In this document: one piece after another, positions 42,940-54,193 of the stretch
How positions within the stretch are numbered: position 1 is the stretch's first letter
Layout of the letters: each line of letters opens with the position of its first letter
NCBI RefSeq assembly: GCF_009707705.1
Contig: NZ_WLYX01000001.1
Location: 2,852,001-2,916,000, forward strand
DNA length: 64,000 nucleotides
Origin: Paludibacterium denitrificans
Lineage (GTDB): Bacteria; Pseudomonadota; Gammaproteobacteria; Burkholderiales; Chromobacteriaceae
Direction of reading: 5' to 3'
Translations under genes and position numbers: made by a program
Notes under the pieces: model-generated
Database searches by the model: none
What the model was told of the DNA's origin: nothing
What the model saw: only the letters and a program-made list of their open reading frames with translations

Positions 42940-45619
42940 TCAGATCGTTTCCGCAAAGACCAGCTGCCACAGCTCGCGGCATAGCTGGTAATGCGCCAAT
43001 AGCTCCGGGCTGAGTTCGATGGTTTTGCTTTCGTTCAGGCGTGCGGCGTGTTGCAGCTTGCGGTAATGACGGTAGGACTCGCGCGCCGCTTCGGCCAATC
43101 TTGTCGGGATCAGCCCTGCCTCGGCCGCTACTGCCAGCAGTGCGATGTTGCCGGTGTTGCGAGTGAAGGCTGGCAGCTGATGGGCGTGCCCCAGTATCAG
43201 GTATTGCACGATGAATTCGACGTCGATGATGCCACCACGCGCGTTCTTGATGTCGTAATCATGCGCTGGGTGGCTGTCCAACATGCGCTGCCGCATGGCC
43301 AGTACTTCCTGCCGCAGCGTTGCCGTGTCGCGCGGCTGGGTCAGCACGTCGTGCCGGATGGCTTCAAACTGCTGGCCGATATCGACGTCGCCAGCCACGT
43401 AACGGGCGCGGGTGAGCGCCTGATGTTCCCATACCCGGGCGTCGGTTTCCTGATAGTGCCGGAAGGCGGCGACCGAGCTGACCAGCAGCCCGCTGGAGCC
43501 ATTGGGGCGCAGCCGCAGGTCGATGTCGTACAGCGTGCCGGACGACGTGGTGCTGGTCAGCCGGTCGACATCTTGCGCGCCAGACGCGAGTACAGCTCCG
43601 GCGCATCCGGATGATCGTCGTCATAAAGGAAAATGATATCCAGATCCGAGGCGTACCCCAGTTCTTTGCCGCCCAGCTTACCGTAACCGATGATGGCAAA
43701 GCGTGGGGTTTCGAGATGGCGCTTGGGAATGTCCAGCCAAGCGTGGCGCAATGTCGCGGCGAGCACCAGATCGGCCAGACTGGAAAGCTGGTCGGACAGC
43801 GCCTCGACCGTCCACATGCTTAACCCAAATCCTGCGCCACCAGCCGAAAAGCCTGTGCGTGCTGGAAGTGGCGCAGGGTGTCCATTTTGAGTTCGACATC
43901 GCCATCGCACTGCTGCAATTGTTCTTCCAGCTGACGCGCCTGTTCGGCCCAGTCTGGCGTGGCGTACAGCACGCGGGCGTCCAGCAATTCATCCAGCAGG
44001 ATGGGGTGGCGCGTCAGGTAGTTGGAGACCCGGTGCGCTGGAGGAGTAGAGCGAGGCCAGCCGTTGCAGGGTTTGCGGATATTCGGTCAGCAAGGCCAGA
44101 TACGACGCGCGGCGACTGATGGCTTCCATCAATCCGAGAATGCGGTTGAGCGTGATGTCCGGGTTGCCGAAGTGCGCGGCGACTTCGATCAGTGGTGGTA
44201 GCAGGGCATCGAATTTCTTGCGATTGGTCAGTGGCATCTGCTGGTAACGCTGGCTGGCCGCCATGGTGCGTAACTGGCGGGCAATGTCGTCCGGCTGGGT
44301 ATAGCCCAGTTCGGCCAACCGGGCGGGCGCATCATCCTGTTCGGCAATATCGCGCCAGAGCGCGGAGAGCGGGTGATCGGGCTGCGTTTCGGTGGGCAGG
44401 ATGAATACCTGCTCGAAATGGCGCGTCACCTTGCGCCGCTCGGCATTAAGCGCATCAAGGAAGCCGTGCCAATCGGCAAAGCCCATGCTGGTGGCGATCT
44501 TGAGGCGGTTTTCATCGCTGCTGGGCAGCGTTTGCGTTTGCTGGTCATCGAGATACTGCAGGCGATGTTCCAGATTGCGCAAAAAGGTATAGGCCTCAAG
44601 GATTTCGCGTACCGCATCCGGTTCCAGCAGCCGCAGTTCGGCCAACCTTGCCAAGGTGTCGCGCGTACTGCGCAGTTGCAGGCTGCGATCGCGGCCACCG
44701 CGAATCAGTTGGAATACCTGAGCAATGAACTCGGCTTCGCGGATGCCGCCGGGGCCGAGCTTGATGTTTTCTGCCATGTCCTTGCGTGCCACTTCGCGGC
44801 GGATTTGCGCGTGCAACTCCCGCATGGCGCCATAAGCGCCGTAATCGAGATATTTGCGGTAGACAAATGGCCGGACCAGTTCGGCCAACCCTGCCGCATC
44901 GCCCGTGAGTGCCCGCGCCTTGATCCATGCGTAGCGTTCCCACTCACGGCCTTGTGTCAGCAGATAGTTTTCCAGCGCGGCAAAACTCATCGCCAGCGGG
45001 CCGGAATCGCCATACGGGCGCAGGCGCATGTCGACGCGGAAGACCGGCCGTCTACGGTGGCGTCGTTGATCAGGGCGATGATTTTTTTGCCCACTTGGGT
45101 GAAGTATTCGTGGTTGCTGATCTGACGGCTGCCGTTGGTTTCGCCGCTTTCCGGGTAGATGAAGATCAGGTCGATATCGGAAGAAACATTCAGTTCTTTA
45201 CCGCCCAGCTTGCCCATGCCTATGACGATCAACTCTTGCTTGGTGCCACTTTCCTCGCCGATCGGGTCGCCATACTGTGCCAGCGCGCGGCAGGCACACG
45301 GCAACGCCTGTTGTACGGCAAATTCGGCCAACTGGCTGATGGTGGTGACAACTTCATCCAGGTCGGCAAGGCCATTCAGGTCGCGGGTAATGAGTCGCGC
45401 CATGACCGCCTGACGCAGTTGACGCAGGGCAGGCGCCAGTTGTTCTGGCGTTGCCAGTGCTGGCCAATCCGCATAATCCGTCATCTCGTCTATAGAGAAA
45501 GGATGGGCCAGACGTTGCTCCAGTCGTTCGCGCTGCTTAAGCTGCGCGGTGAGCAGGCGACACAAATATTGGGAAAATGCTTGTGCCTTGATCATGGCGT
45601 CGGTCGGGTTTGCTGGCAT
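42940..45619 (-). CDS. glnE: Glutamine synthetase adenylyltransferase/deadenylylase
   Basis: Bifunctional enzyme that inactivates or reactivates glutamine synthetase in response to PII, so it acts downstream of GlnD. Two nucleotidyltransferase halves are visible: [26 protein letters not shown] near residue 130 and [27 protein letters not shown] near residue 640 (family patterns G-K-L-G-G…D-x-D). Four indels: CCWGG read as CCGG near 45044 and 43560, an insertion near 44040, and TAAGC near 43815. Corrected length is 892 residues. It carries five DUS-like copies, the densest gene in the window. Confidence 0.94.
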
Positions 45620-45677
45620 AATAGCTCCGGAATGCTCGTCAATTTCTGCAACGTTTCATTGTAACGGTTTAGTCCTT

Positions 45678-48600
45678 TTGGAAAAGCTCCGCGCACGGTT
45701 GAGTCATCTTGCCGTCATCCGCACTTTCAAACGAACAGGTGCAATTTTGCTGGCGCTCATGGCGCTGGCTGGCGTCGTGCTCGCGGCGGCGTTCTCGGTA
45801 TTTACCTTCTGGCTGTTGCCAAATCTGGATCACTATCGGCCGGAACTGGAACGCCAGCTGTCCAGCAAGACCGGTCGTGCGGTGCAGATCAAACGGCTGT
45901 CCGGCGCATGGGAAGGCATTGCTCCACGGCTCGATCTGTCTGGGCTGACTATCGCCAACCGCAACGGCGGCGTTCCGCTGACGCTGCAAACCGTATCGGT
46001 CAAACCGTCGTGGTTGTCATTGCTCAACCGGGAATGGCGGCTGGCTGACGTGGTGCTGGAAAGCCCGTTCATCGAACTGCGCCGCGATACGCACGGCACG
46101 GTTTTTCTGAATGGCTTTGACCTGACCAGCGGCCCTTCCGATTCCAGCACCAGCAACTGGCTGCTACGCCAGCCGCACATTGAAATACGCAATGCCCGCT
46201 TGGGCTGGCAAGACGACCGTATCGGCCTGCCGCGACTGGACCTGAGCCATGGCCATGTCGAACTGAGTAATGGATTGTTGGGCCACAGCCTAAAACTGTC
46301 CGGCGTGCCGGTGGCAACGCTGGGCAAGGGCTTTGATCTGGATGCGTCCTGGCGTGGTGATGATGTGAGCCAGTGGCGCCGCTGGTCCGGCAGCTTGAAA
46401 GTGGCGCTTAACGGTGCGCGTGCCGGGTTGTGGTCACGCTATCTGCAACAGGCCGGGCTGCTACGGAGCGGCGAGGGTAACGGCTCGGTGAACATGAGTT
46501 TTGCTGACGGCCAACTTGATACGCTGGATGCCAATGTCAGCGTGCGCAATGCGGCGTACACCCCGCCTAATGCCAGTGAGCTGGTGCTGCCTCATATCGA
46601 GGGCGAACTCAAGCTGGCGCGTACGCAGGGTCACACTTACCAGATCAACGCCAGCAATTTGACGCTGGCCAGTGCCAGTGGTCTCGCTTTCGATAAATCC
46701 AATATCAAGGGGCAATGGACCACCGGTACACAAGGCCGTGGCCAGCTGACGCTAGACAATGTCACTGTGCAGCACTTGATGCCATTTTTGCGGGCGCTGG
46801 GCCTCGACAAGAACCCACTGTTTGCCCATTTTGCTCCGCAAGGCGCACTCAAGAATCTGACGCTGGGCTGGCAAGGGGCGTGGGATGCGCCGCGTGCGTT
46901 TGTCGTGCAAACCTCGTTTGAGCAGCTCGCCCGGCAGCCCTTCGGTTCTGTGCCCGGCGTGTCCGGAGTCTCCGGGTCTATCCGCTTTGATCAAAATGGC
47001 GGGCAGTTGCGGCTGGATAACCACGCCTCGACGGTGAACTATCCTACGGTTTTCCCGCAGCCGCTGCCCTTTACTGCCTTGACCGCTGATGTGCAATGGC
47101 ACCGGCAGGGCGATCAGGTCAAAGTGGATTTTCACGACGTGCAGTTTGCCAATACTGACCTGACCGGCTGGTTCAAAGGTAGTTACCAGTTCATCCCGGG
47201 CAAGGCCGGTGTAGCCGACATGCACGCGGGCATTGAGTCGGTGCGCGCCAATCGGGTGCCCGCCTATCTGCCGCATGCCGTTGGTCAACATACCTTGCAG
47301 TGGCTGAAGGATGCGCTCAAGGCCGGACTGGCGCGGCAGGTTGATTTGTCGCTCAAGGGCGATCTGGATAAGTTTCCCTTCGTTGGTGGCAAGGGTGGTG
47401 ATTTCCGTGTCGACGCCAAGGTGGAGCAGGCCGTGCTGCAATACCAGAAAGGTTGGCCGAACATCGACAACATTGATGCTCAGTTGTCTTTCCATAACGA
47501 ACGCATGGAAATCACCAGCCAGCGCGCCAGTACGCTAGGCGTGCCATTAAATGCCGTGGTCGCCAAGATTGATAATCTGGGGGCGGCTGTCCCGCGGCTG
47601 AGTGTCAACGGCAAGGCCGCAGACAGTCTGTCACGTATGCTGGCGTTTACTGGCAAAAGCCCGGTAGATGGCTGGTTGAGCGGTTTTACCAGCCGTATCG
47701 GTGCGACCGGCCCGGCGACACTTGATCTGGCGTTGCAGATTCCTCTGGCTGGCTCCGACAAGGTAACGGTCAAGGGCGACATTCATTTGCTGGATAACCA
47801 GCTGATCTTCCGCAACTTGCCAACGCCAGTGGTCAATCACGCACGAGGGACGCTCACTTTTACAGAGCGAGGCGTGGAAAGCTCGGGTATCCAGATCAAG
47901 GCGTTCGGCGGCAACTTCACGCTGAAAGCCGCCACCCCGGCCAGTGGGCGTATCAACTTTGACATTGCAGGTGATGCCGACAGTAATCAGGTCATGCGGC
48001 AATACCTGCCGTGGCTGCAACCCTATGTCACTGGCCGCTCCAACTATGCCGTACAGTTCACCATCCAGCATGGGCTGGAAAACCTTACGGTCGCTTCCAG
48101 TTTGCAAGGTACAGCGGTGCATGCGCCCTCGCCAGTGGGCAAGCTGGCTGAGCAGGCCGCGCCCTTGCAATTGCAGCTCCACCCCGGCAAACCCGGCAAT
48201 GCCTTGCAGCTGGCGTTTACCGTGGGCTCCAGCGCCAGTGGCTTAGCTGAGATTGTCTCCGCAAGGCGATTTGCTGGCGGGCGTTGTGGCGACCGGCCCA
48301 CAAGCTGGCGAGCTACCCACCCGGGGGCTGTTGCTACGAGTGCAGGCGCCCAGCGTACAGTTGGCCGAATGGGTAGATTCGGTGCAAAAAGCCGGTAACA
48401 GTCAAAACCCGCCGGGTTTGCCCTTGGCGCTGGAACTGGATACGCCAGTGCTGGACGCATGGGGGCAGGTATTGCACAAGGTGAGTGCGCGGCTGGCGCA
48501 CGCTCCGGCGCAGGCCAATTGGCTGCTTAACATCAAATCGAGTGAAATTCAGGGCGATGTCCGTTACTGGCCGGAAGGCAATGGCCGGGTTCAGGCCAAT

Positions 48601-49504
48601 CTGGCGCGGGTAGTGCTGTCGTCCGCCAACAAGTCCGCCAGACTGGCCACCCCGACCGAGTCGCCACGGGCACAAGCCTGCGTTAGCGATGGACGTCCAC
48701 GTCGGTGAGCTTGTCTATCAAGGCCGGTTATTGGGGCGGGTGGATATGAGCGCCCATCGCGCAGGCTCAAGCTGGGTGCTGGACCCGTTCCGCCTGACTG
48801 TCCCGGAGGGCGCGCTCAAGGCGGCGCTGACTGTTACGCTGGCGACCAATGGTCGTCAGGAGGTAGATTCACGCTTTGACATGAATACCAGTGATGTGGG
48901 GCGTTCGCTGGCCCGACTGGGGGTTAATGATTCATTCCGCAAAGGTGAGGGTACGTTGTCGGGCACCTTGCGCTGGCCGGGGAGTGTGCTGGATCTCGAC
49001 TTGGCTCGTGCTTCGGGTCAACTGGAGCTTAACCTCAAGGCCGGTCGTTTTGCCAAGGTCGATCCCGGCGTCGCTCGTTTGCTGGGCGTATTGAGCCTGC
49101 AATCGCTGCCGCGCCGGATCCGACTGGATTTTACCGACGTATTCAGCGACGGCTTTACCTTCGATGTACTCAAGGGTAGCGCACGGGCCAATCAGGGCGT
49201 TTTTGTGTTTGATAACGTCGAAATGAAAGGTCCGGGTGCCGATGTCAGCCTTGCGGGTAGCGTCAATCTGGTACACGAGACCCAGCAGGTTAACGTGCAT
49301 GTCGAACCGCACCTGGCCGAAAGCGTAGCGCTGGCGACAGGCGCGGCGCTGGTCAACCCGGTGGTGGGCGTCGCGGCACTGGCGGCGCAAAAGTTGCTAC
49401 AGGACCCGGTAAGCAAGATTTTCTCGGTAGACTATGTGGTGACCGGTTCGCTGAAAGATCCGCAAGTCAACAAACCTGAGCGCAACACACGCAGGAGCAA
49501 TTAA
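45678..49504 (+). CDS. yhdP: YhdP/AsmA-like inner-membrane anchored lipid-transport protein
   Basis: About 1275 residues. One N-terminal transmembrane helix (ILLALMALAGVVLAAAFSVFTFWLL) and a very long periplasmic beta-strand region with a C-terminal AsmA-like domain (VDYVVTGSL near the end). The family (TamB/YhdP/YdbH) forms hydrophobic-groove bridges that move phospholipids to the outer membrane. A TTG at 45678 is the most likely start; a start at 45699 is possible. Frame breaks near 48250 and 48685. Divergent from glnE and followed by nit and tldD, a conserved order. Confidence 0.88.
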
Positions 49505-49519
49505 ATGGATGGCGATGCC

Positions 49520-50330
49520 ATGAAAGAAAAGTTCATCGCGGCGGCGGTACAAATGGTATCGGGCACACAGGTTTCGGCCAACCTCGACAAGGCGGCAAAA
49601 CTAGTGGCCGAGGCGGCACAACACGGCGCCAAGCTGGTGGTATTGCCTGAATACTTTTGCCTGATGGGGCAACACGATCAAGACAAAGTGGCGTGTCGCG
49701 AAGAATACGGCCACGGCCCCATTCAGCAGGCCCTTGCCGAGTTGGCCCGGCAACACGGTATCTGGCTGGCTTAAGCGGCACCGTGCCGCTCACTTGCCCG
49801 GACGAAGACCGTGTATTCAACACAACCCTGCTTTTCAACCCGAGCGGCGAAGTAGCAGCCCGGTACGACAAAATTCATCTATTCGGGTTTTCCGGTTTGG
49901 GTGAAACCTATTGTGAAGCCAATACCATCCGACCGGGCACTACGCCGGTCAAGGTGGCAACGCCGTTAGGGGAAATTGCCTTCAGTATTTGTTATGACCT
50001 GCGTTTCCCTGAGCTATACCGCGCCCGGCGCCGTTTGATCTACTGCTTATGCCCGCTGCCTTTACTGCGACCACCGGCGAGGCGCATTGGGAACCACTGC
50101 TACGCGCCCGGGCGATAGAGAACCAGTGCTACGCCATTGCTTCCGCGCAAGGAGGCTTGCACGAAAACGGCCGCAAAACCCATGGCCAGTCGATGATTGT
50201 CGATCCATGGGGGCGGATTCTGGCGCAATGCGACAAAGGCGAGGGTATTGCTCTGGCCGAAATCGACCCAAACCTTACTCAATCCGTGCGCAAGCGTTTG
50301 CCCGCTTTGGCTCACCGCGTCTTGAGCTGA
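49520..50330 (+). CDS. Carbon-nitrogen hydrolase (Nit/omega-amidase type)
   Basis: Nitrilase-superfamily hydrolase, 269 residues after correction. The catalytic triad is visible: Glu in LVVLPEYFCL, Lys in YDKIHLFGFSGL, Cys in SICYDLRFPELYR. TAAGC near 49771 stands for GGC (GIWLAGGTVPL) and CCTGG is read as CCGG near 50030. Members of this group hydrolyse deaminated glutathione. An ATG at 49505, directly after the yhdP stop, is an alternative start. Confidence 0.9.
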
Positions 50331-50393
50331 CCACCATGCCTGCCGACCAACGATCATCGGCCATGGCAAGACATTGAATACGAGAACAACAGC

Positions 50394-51834
50394 ATGCAAC
50401 ACCATCATGATACGGCCCAGCAACTCTTGCTCCAGCCTTTTGGTCTGGATGAAGACGCACTGGACGCCACCTTGTCCCGCCTGCGCCAGCATGACGTGGA
50501 TTATGCCGACCTGTATTTTCAATACACCCGCAATGAAGGCTGGAGTCTGGAAGAGGGCATCGTCAAAGCGGGCAGTTTCAACATTGATCAAGGTGTAGGC
50601 GTACGTGCAGTTGCCGGAGAGAAAACGGCCTTTGCCTACTCCGACGATATCAGCCCGGCCGCGCTGACGCGCGCTGCCGATGCGGTACGTGCCATTGGTC
50701 AGGTTGGTGGCGAAGGCCGCATCGGCCCGGCGCGCAAAGTCCACGGGCAAGCGTTGTATCCTGCTATCGATCCATGCCCCAGTCTGGATGCCGCGCACAA
50801 GGTGGCCTTGCTGGAAAAACTGGAGAAGCTGGCGCGGGCTATCGATCCACGTGTCATTCAGGTCATGGCCGGGCTGGCATCGGAGTATGACGTGGTCTAT
50901 CTCGCGCGCCATGACGGGGTGCGGGCGGCAGACATCCGTCCGTTGGTGCGGTTGTCTGTGTATGTCATTGCTGAACAGAATGGCCGTCGCGAGCAAGGTT
51001 CCAGCGGTGGAGGCGGGCGCTTTGATCTGACCTACTTTACCGATGAAATGCTGGAGTTATATGCCCGTCAGGCGGTTAGTCAGGCATTGACCAATCTGGA
51101 AGCGCGCCCGACGCCAGCTCTACCAGATGACCGTGGTACTCGGCCCCGGCTGGCCTGGTGTGCTACTGCACGAAGCCATTGGCCATGGGCTGGAAGGCGA
51201 TTTCAACCGCAAGGGTACATCCGCTTTTGCTGGCAAGATCGGCCAACAAGTGGCCGCGGCTTAACGTGACAGTGGTTGATGACGGCACGATCGCAGATCG
51301 GCGTGGTTCGCTGTCGATTGATGACGAAGGTAATGCAACCCAGCGCACGGTATTGATTGAAAACGGCATTCTTAAGGGCTATATGCAGGACGAGATGAAT
51401 GCCCGCCTGATGGGTATGGCATCGACCGGCAATGCCCGACGGGAATCTTATGCCAGCATCCCGATGCCGCGCATGACCAACACCTATATGCTGGCCGGTC
51501 AGCATGATCCCAAGGAAATTATTGCCTCAGTCAAGGATGGATTGTATGCGGTGAATTTTGGTGGTGGTCAGGTCGACATCACCAGCGGCAAGTTTGTGTT
51601 CTCCGCTTCTGAAGCATGGCGTATTGAAAATGGCCAGCTAACTTACCCGGTCAAAGGCGCCACGCTGATTGGTAATGGCCCGGATGTCTTGCAATATGTG
51701 TCGATGATCGGCAACGACCGGCCCTGGATCAAGGCGTGGGCGTATGCGGGAAAGAAGGGCAGAGCGTACCGGTTGGTGTTGGGCAGCCAACATTGCGAAT
51801 CGACGGTGGTTTAACGGTGGGTGGAACAAGTTAA
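50394..51834 (+). CDS. tldD: Metalloprotease TldD
   Basis: TldD subunit of the TldD/TldE peptidase, which processes modified peptides. The metal motif [11 protein letters not shown], the N-terminal [28 protein letters not shown] strand and the block [29 protein letters not shown] are characteristic. Frame breaks near 51110, near 51262 (GCTTAACG) and near 51719 (CCTGG read as CCGG). Corrected end reads [12 protein letters not shown]…VGGTS with a stop at 51834. Last gene of yhdP-nit-tldD. Confidence 0.92.
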
Positions 51835-51859
51835 CAACATTGTCAGTCTTAACGCGGGG

Positions 51860-51886
51860 TGGCCGAATTAAGTTTCGGCCAACCTA
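51860..51886 (+). terminator. Inverted pair of DUS-like repeats after tldD
   Basis: GTGGCCGAA (one mismatch to the core) and TTTCGGCCAAC face each other over 5 nt, 25 nt after the tldD stop. Likely terminator of the yhdP-nit-tldD unit. Confidence 0.6.
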
Positions 51887-52010
51887 CAGAGTTAGTGAAG
51901 ATGTTCGCCGTAGTTGATTCGGGCAGTTTAGTTAATACTCTAATAATCTTGTTGTTAAGTATCTTTATGCCGGGATATGATCTTTAGATCATTTCCCCGG
52001 ATGTCACATC

Positions 52011-52250
52011 ATGGCTGCTCTTGTCTGGTTGATTGTCTCTGTCTTTTTCCTGATTCTTTCTGCCTTGTTTGCTCCTGTGCTGTCACATCATGATCTGATG
52101 GTTTCAATTTTTTCCGGGTTTCAGGCAACCTCGCTCATGGCTTTGTTCTACCATTGTTGGGTACATTTCTTCCCCGACTTTGCAAGACGCCACCTTGCCA
52201 AACAAATTCGGCAACTCGAATCCAGATTAGCAGCCAGAAAAACGCAATAA
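52011..52250 (+). CDS. Small two-span membrane protein
   Basis: I do not recognise this 79-residue protein. Two hydrophobic segments (LVWLIVSVFFLILSALFAPV and FQATSLMALFYHCWVHF) are followed by a basic, helical tail (RRHLAKQIRQLESRLAARK). The AT-rich upstream DNA contains TCTAATAATCTT and TATGATC elements but no clear promoter. Lone gene between tldD and the dif-like site, ended by a terminator. Confidence 0.6.
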   Translation: MAALVWLIVSVFFLILSALFAPVLSHHDLMVSIFSGFQATSLMALFYHCWVHFFPDFARRHLAKQIRQLESRLAARKTQ

Positions 52251-52328
52251 GTACAGAAGTCTTTCAGGCAAGACACTCATCGGGTCAATTTCCACAACCG
52301 CTGCAACCAATGACGCATGAAACAAAAG

Positions 52329-52363
52329 CCGGATAGGGGTTTGCCACCCCGAATCCGGTTTTT
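52329..52363 (+). terminator. Intrinsic terminator
   Basis: CCGGAT-AGGGG and CCCC-GAATCCGG form a stem with a short loop followed by TTTTTG. It lies about 80 nt after the two-span membrane protein gene. Confidence 0.8.
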
Positions 52364-52416
52364 GTTGGGTGCTAATGGCCAGCAACGTGTCCCGCTCGAC
52401 TAGCGGGCCGCGCCAG

Positions 52417-52791
52417 CTAGATGCGGCAGCTGTTGATGTTCAGAGTGTTGTTGACCGCGCGGAGCTGGTCTAACAGGTTATCGCCCGGCAGATTGTGGTC
52501 GAGCCGATACTTGATCGCGTCGCGCTGTCTGCGTAGTCCGACACAATCAACCGATGGTTGGGCTTGCCGGTAGGATCCAGCACCCACTGAACTGATGTAG
52601 GGATTGTCGCCGGGCATCGAATCCACAAAGGTGGTTCCGCTGGGGCAAAACTGTGCGTTGGTCAAAATGTACCGACCGGAGTTGCCGACTTCGCATTTCA
52701 GAACCAGCGCGTGGGCACTGGTGGCTATCATCATCACGGGGGCTGCGATCAGCATTTTTGCCAAGATTTTTTGAAGTGCGTTTTTTGGCAT
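52417..52791 (-). CDS. Secreted hypothetical protein
   Basis: Unrecognised 124-residue protein with a signal peptide (MPKNALQKILAKMLIAAPVM…SAHA). The mature part has five cysteines (LKCEVGN, NAQFCPSG, VDCVGLRRQR, NSCRI), suggesting disulfides, and begins LVLKCEVG…YILTNAQFCP, a little like DUF4124 proteins. The start lies within an inverted-repeat-rich region next to the dif-like site. No operon partner. Confidence 0.6.
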   Translation of the reverse strand: MPKNALQKILAKMLIAAPVMMIATSAHALVLKCEVGNSGRYILTNAQFCPSGTTFVDSMPGDNPYISSVGAGSYRQAQPSVDCVGLRRQRDAIKYRLDHNLPGDNLLDQLRAVNNTLNINSCRI

Positions 52792-52796
52792 TTTTT

Positions 52797-53075
52797 GGGG
52801 TCCGTTCCTGTAGGTGCGTCGCGTCCGAAAAAGAGACGGGCGACTATGTAATACCCGTCTCTTGTCCCATTATGAAACAACGGACCCCATTTTGTACCCG
52901 ATTGTCATTGCCTGAAAACACCAATTTTTGACCCGTTCAAACAGTCATTTCGAGGCCATTTTTCGTCCCGTTGGAAATACCCGAAAAGTTAGAGCAAAAC
53001 GCCACAAAATTCGTTGCAAGCGCAACGATGCGCCCGCGAAGCCTTAAAACACGGGCTTTCTGTGCCAAAAATAAA
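52797..53075. repeat. Gene-free stretch with nested inverted repeats and a degenerate repeat
   Basis: No gene is supported from 52792 to 53173. GGGGTCCGTT (52797-52806) pairs with AACGGACCCC (52879-52888), and inside it AAGAGACGGG (52831-52840) pairs with CCCGTCTCTT (52854-52863). A loosely repeated motif of the form CCATTTTT..(G)TCCCG/ACCCG then recurs near 52886, 52920 and 52958. Function unknown; the place beside dif suggests regulatory or structural DNA. Confidence 0.5.
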
Positions 53076-53103
53076 TGTGAGCATAATGGCGGTTATGTTT
53101 ACT
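53076..53103. other. dif-like XerC/XerD site, left prophage junction (attL)
   Basis: The arms TGTGAGCATAA and TTATGTTTACT flank the 6-bp centre TGGCGG. The Escherichia coli dif arms are GGTGCGCATAA and TTATGTTAAAT, so the match is close. The same centre and half-site recur at 61719-61731 at the other edge of the prophage, as expected for phage integration by XerCD. Confidence 0.75.
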
Positions 53104-53117
53104 TTCTGATGCGAGAG

Positions 53118-53143
53118 GGCCTGAAAACAGAAAATTTCAGGCC
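53118..53143. other. Perfect hairpin near the left prophage end
   Basis: GGCCTGAAA and TTTCAGGCC form a 9-bp stem with an 8-nt loop between attL and the last phage gene. It could be a terminator or part of the phage packaging/minus-strand origin signal; undecided. Confidence 0.5.
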
Positions 53144-53173
53144 GTAAGATTGTGTTGTCATTAAGCAACAGAT

Positions 53174-54049
53174 TTAGACCGTTTGCAGTTGGTCGAGGCG
53201 TTTAAGAACGTCGGCCAACCTCTCGACCGGTTCATGGTTCGGCGTTGATGGCAGACGAAAAACCAGCAAGCCCGCCTCCTTGATGGCGCGGTCACGAATC
53301 TTGTCCTTATCGCGCTTGTTGGCATGGCTGGAATCGTCCAGCTCAACAACCGCGATCATCGTGAAGTCTTTACGGCAGATCACAAAATCAGCCACTTTCT
53401 GGCGCATGGTCGAAAACAAAGCATGATTCTGGTAACCCGTGCCGCCTTTGACCGTCAGCATCTGGCTAAAAGCCACTTGACCCATGACGATGAAATCCGG
53501 CCCAAGTGCATTAACCAAACGCCAGTAACAGCCTTGCTCGCGCTCAGTCAGCAATGCCGGGTTTTTCAACGTAAATCGTGCTGACCCGTAGTCAGTAGTC
53601 TTAGGCCTAACGTCCAACTGGCGAAAGTCATCCATCTGACTAACCTTGCCACGAGGCTGATCAAGATCGGGAAATGACGGGAAATTACGACGCCTACGCT
53701 TTCTATTTGTCTGGCCAACCAGAAATGCTGAAGCAAAAAGAACCAAAAAAACAAATCCGAGAAGAAGGTAAAAGATCGGAGGAAATGAAATACGAGGCAA
53801 AGCCTGCTGTGGAGTAACCACTTGAGGCTGGACAGGTTGACCAGGTGAAGAAGAAAAAGTTGATACACCCTGAGGACTAACGGGAGTGGCAACATAACTA
53901 CCCGATTCCCGCCTAGGGAACGTCTTTTGAGGCGCGGTGCAATCAGGGTGATCAGAATATGTAGTGTGGCCCACTGAGTCAACGCAGGTATACGCCGTGG
54001 CAAGGGCCAATTCACTCAGGAGCAAGAGAAAAAGCGGAAAGATTTTCAT
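53174..54049 (-). CDS. Secreted/membrane-anchored DUF2726 protein (phage cargo)
   Basis: A 291-residue protein with an unusual build. A signal peptide (MKIFPLFLLLLSELALATA), a short DUF4124-like cysteine segment (YTCVDSVGHTTYSDHPDC), a proline-rich linker, a transmembrane helix near residues 90-112 (IFYLLLGFVFLVLFASAFLV), a basic stretch RKRRRR, and a C-terminal DUF2726 domain with VVELDDSSHANKRDKDKIRD and AGLLVFRLP. DUF2726 is related to restriction-endonuclease-like nucleases. The charge pattern puts the nuclease-like domain in the cytoplasm. Located between zot and attL, a usual place for accessory genes in inoviruses. Confidence 0.75.
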   Translation of the reverse strand: MKIFPLFLLLLSELALATAYTCVDSVGHTTYSDHPDCTAPQKTFPRRESGSYVATPVSPQGVSTFSSSPGQPVQPQVVTPQQALPRISFPPIFYLLLGFVFLVLFASAFLVGQTNRKRRRRNFPSFPDLDQPRGKVSQMDDFRQLDVRPKTTDYGSARFTLKNPALLTEREQGCYWRLVNALGPDFIVMGQVAFSQMLTVKGGTGYQNHALFSTMRQKVADFVICRKDFTMIAVVELDDSSHANKRDKDKIRDRAIKEAGLLVFRLPSTPNHEPVERLADVLKRLDQLQTV

Positions 54050-54168
54050 GCCAACATCTTATGAACGTACCCACTACGGCGCAAGCGCCTAGTGCCCCTA
54101 CGCCCGGAAGATGCAAAAGACGCATCATCCGGTCAAGGGGTGACGCGTCCCGCTAGGTACTCAGGAAA

Positions 54169-54193
54169 GATCGTCCGTAAGGGGCGATTTTTT
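54169..54193 (+). terminator. Hairpin with T-run upstream of the cargo gene
   Basis: ATCGTCC and GGGCGAT pair (one G-T) over a short loop and are followed by TTTTTTT on the plus strand. It lies in the 165-bp gap between zot and the cargo gene; on this strand it does not serve either gene, so it may belong to the phage replication region. A second small hairpin, ATGC-AAAAGA-CGCAT, lies at 54111. Confidence 0.4.
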
